A stretch of DNA of 5,791 nucleotides, taken from NCBI GenBank assembly GCA_013298485.1, contig JAAFHS010000193.1, positions 1-5,791 of the forward strand, read 5' to 3'. Source of the DNA: Rhodobacterales bacterium (lineage in GTDB: Bacteria; Pseudomonadota; Alphaproteobacteria; Rhodobacterales; Rhodobacteraceae). The notes under the pieces are model-generated. The model did no database searches, was not told the DNA's origin, and was given only the letters and a program-made list of their open reading frames with translations. The position numbers were made by a program, and so were the translations under genes. Positions 4,893-5,791 of the stretch are shown piece after piece; the first letter of the stretch is position 1; each line of letters starts with the position of its first letter.

Positions 4893-5791
4893 AACTGACC
4901 TATTTCCAAGGCAATCCCCCGAATTTCGGGGATGAGCTGAATGCCACGATGTGGGCGCATCTGTTGCCTGCAGGTCTGCTGGATGACCGGGATGACGCAC
5001 TCTTTCTCGGCATCGGGTCGATCCTGTGGGACTACCTTCCCAAGGCCCCTCGCAAGATCGTCGCAGGGTCCGGCTTTGGCGGCTATACACGCGCCCCCGA
5101 TGTGCATGACGGCAGCTGGGACATTCTGTGGCTGCGCGGCCCATTGACCGCGCGAGCGCTTGGCGTCGATCCGCGTCTCGCGATCACGGATGCCGCCGTA
5201 CTGCTGCGGGCCACGCCCCTGCCGCCGCCCGCCGAGACTGTTGGCATCGCCTTCATGCCCCATGTCGACAGTATCGCCCGCGGTGCCTGGGCCGAGGTTT
5301 GCGCCGCAGCCGGGATCACCTTCCTTGATCCGCGCGCACCGGTGCCCCACCTGCTTTCGCAGATCAGGGGTGCCCGTCTTGTCATCACCGAAGCCATGCA
5401 CGGGGCCATCGTGGCCGATGCGTTGCGCACGCCATGGGTGCCGATCCTGCCCTTTCAACCGGTTCACCGGGCAAAATGGGATGACTGGGCACAATCGCTG
5501 GGCATTCCGCTGCGCAGCATCAGCCTGCAGGCCTCGACCCTGCGCGAGGCCTGGATATCCCGCACCGGCCTGCAGGCGGCAGGGCGGCGGTCGCGCCTGC
5601 TGTTCGACAATCCGCTGGCCCACCGGTGCAACCGGATCGTCATTACACACGCCGCTGCAGCCCTTTCCCGCATCGCTGCAACCGCCACACCCCAGCTCAG
5701 CAGCGATATCGCCATCTCCCGCGCGACCGAGCGTGCGCTGGCCGCGCTGCACGCTTTTGCCGCAAGCCAGAGCTTCCAGACAGATCGCCAA
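4889..5791 (+). CDS. exoV: ExoV-like polysaccharide pyruvyl transferase, 3'-partial
   Basis: Adds a pyruvate ketal, donated by phosphoenolpyruvate, to a sugar of the lipid-linked repeat unit, giving the polymer negative charge. The frame runs without a stop from the ATG at 4889 to the window edge (301 codons visible). Relatives have about 300-320 residues, so little is missing. Family landmarks: MKLTYF (1-6), PNFGDELNATMW (11-22) near the N-terminus, GIGSIL (41-46), AGSGFGG (59-65), LRGPLTARALG (82-92), TDAAVLL (100-106), FMPHVD (122-127) and EAMHGAIVADALRTPWV (168-184). The last is the ExoV form of the pyruvyl-transferase (PF04230-type) signature; H171 is probably catalytic. No membrane segment or signal is present, fitting a cytoplasmic enzyme. 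ATG and the preceding TGA overlap as ATGA, and AGAAGG lies at 4873-4878, so translation is probably coupled to the flippase C-terminal frame. The C-terminal part beyond about 215 is less conserved and helical. Confidence 0.9.
   Translation, partial: MKLTYFQGNPPNFGDELNATMWAHLLPAGLLDDRDDALFLGIGSILWDYLPKAPRKIVAGSGFGGYTRAPDVHDGSWDILWLRGPLTARALGVDPRLAITDAAVLLRATPLPPPAETVGIAFMPHVDSIARGAWAEVCAAAGITFLDPRAPVPHLLSQIRGARLVITEAMHGAIVADALRTPWVPILPFQPVHRAKWDDWAQSLGIPLRSISLQASTLREAWISRTGLQAAGRRSRLLFDNPLAHRCNRIVITHAAAALSRIAATATPQLSSDIAISRATERALAALHAFAASQSFQTDRQ

Noticed and set aside
4805..5791. Minus-strand open frame of 328 codons reaching the window edge
   Set aside because: It lies antisense to exoV, whose translation has clear family motifs. 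The antisense protein is Gly/Arg/Cys-rich with no recognisable domain; long antisense frames are common in GC-rich coding DNA.

Overview
The window is GC-rich and looks like a chromosomal segment of an alphaproteobacterium. The best guess is a Rhodobacterales (Rhodobacter/Roseobacter-type) genome, because the exopolysaccharide genes resemble the ExoY, ExoF, ExoT and ExoV families of Sinorhizobium-type clusters and base and codon use are typical of that order. This placement is inference from gene families, not from a marker gene. All recognised genes are on the + strand.

Left part (1-1089): two overlapping genes form a small secretion-type cassette. The first encodes a bacterial CDC123-like protein of the R2K clade of ATP-grasp enzymes. 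The second encodes a minimal stand-alone PAAR protein, the sharpened tip of a type VI secretion (T6SS) spike. They share one base (TGATG), so they are probably translated together. Published genomic analysis placed one type of bacterial CDC123 protein in T6SS loci, and this pair fits that pattern. No other T6SS gene lies in the window; any would have to be upstream.

Middle gap (1090-1441): about 350 bases without a supportable gene. It ends in a candidate sigma70-type promoter, a small palindrome and a strong ribosome binding site in front of the next operon.

Right part (1442-5791): an exopolysaccharide assembly operon. An ExoY-like phosphoglycosyl transferase puts the first sugar phosphate on the lipid carrier. 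An ExoF-like periplasmic/outer-membrane export protein with a long coiled coil serves export. A Wzx/ExoT-like flippase should move the lipid-linked repeat unit across the inner membrane. An ExoV-like pyruvyl transferase, cut by the window end, decorates the sugar. Gaps are 22 bases, 22 bases and an ATGA overlap, which indicates one transcript.

The flippase gene is broken. Its N-terminal part (3436 to about 4362) and C-terminal part (about 4368 to 4892) are in different frames, and a conserved stretch between them appears to be missing, consistent with a 3n+1 base deletion at about 4360-4368. If real, this strain may lack a working flippase for this polymer, and expression of the downstream exoV may suffer polarity. 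The CDC123-PAAR pair and the broken flippase are the two most notable observations.
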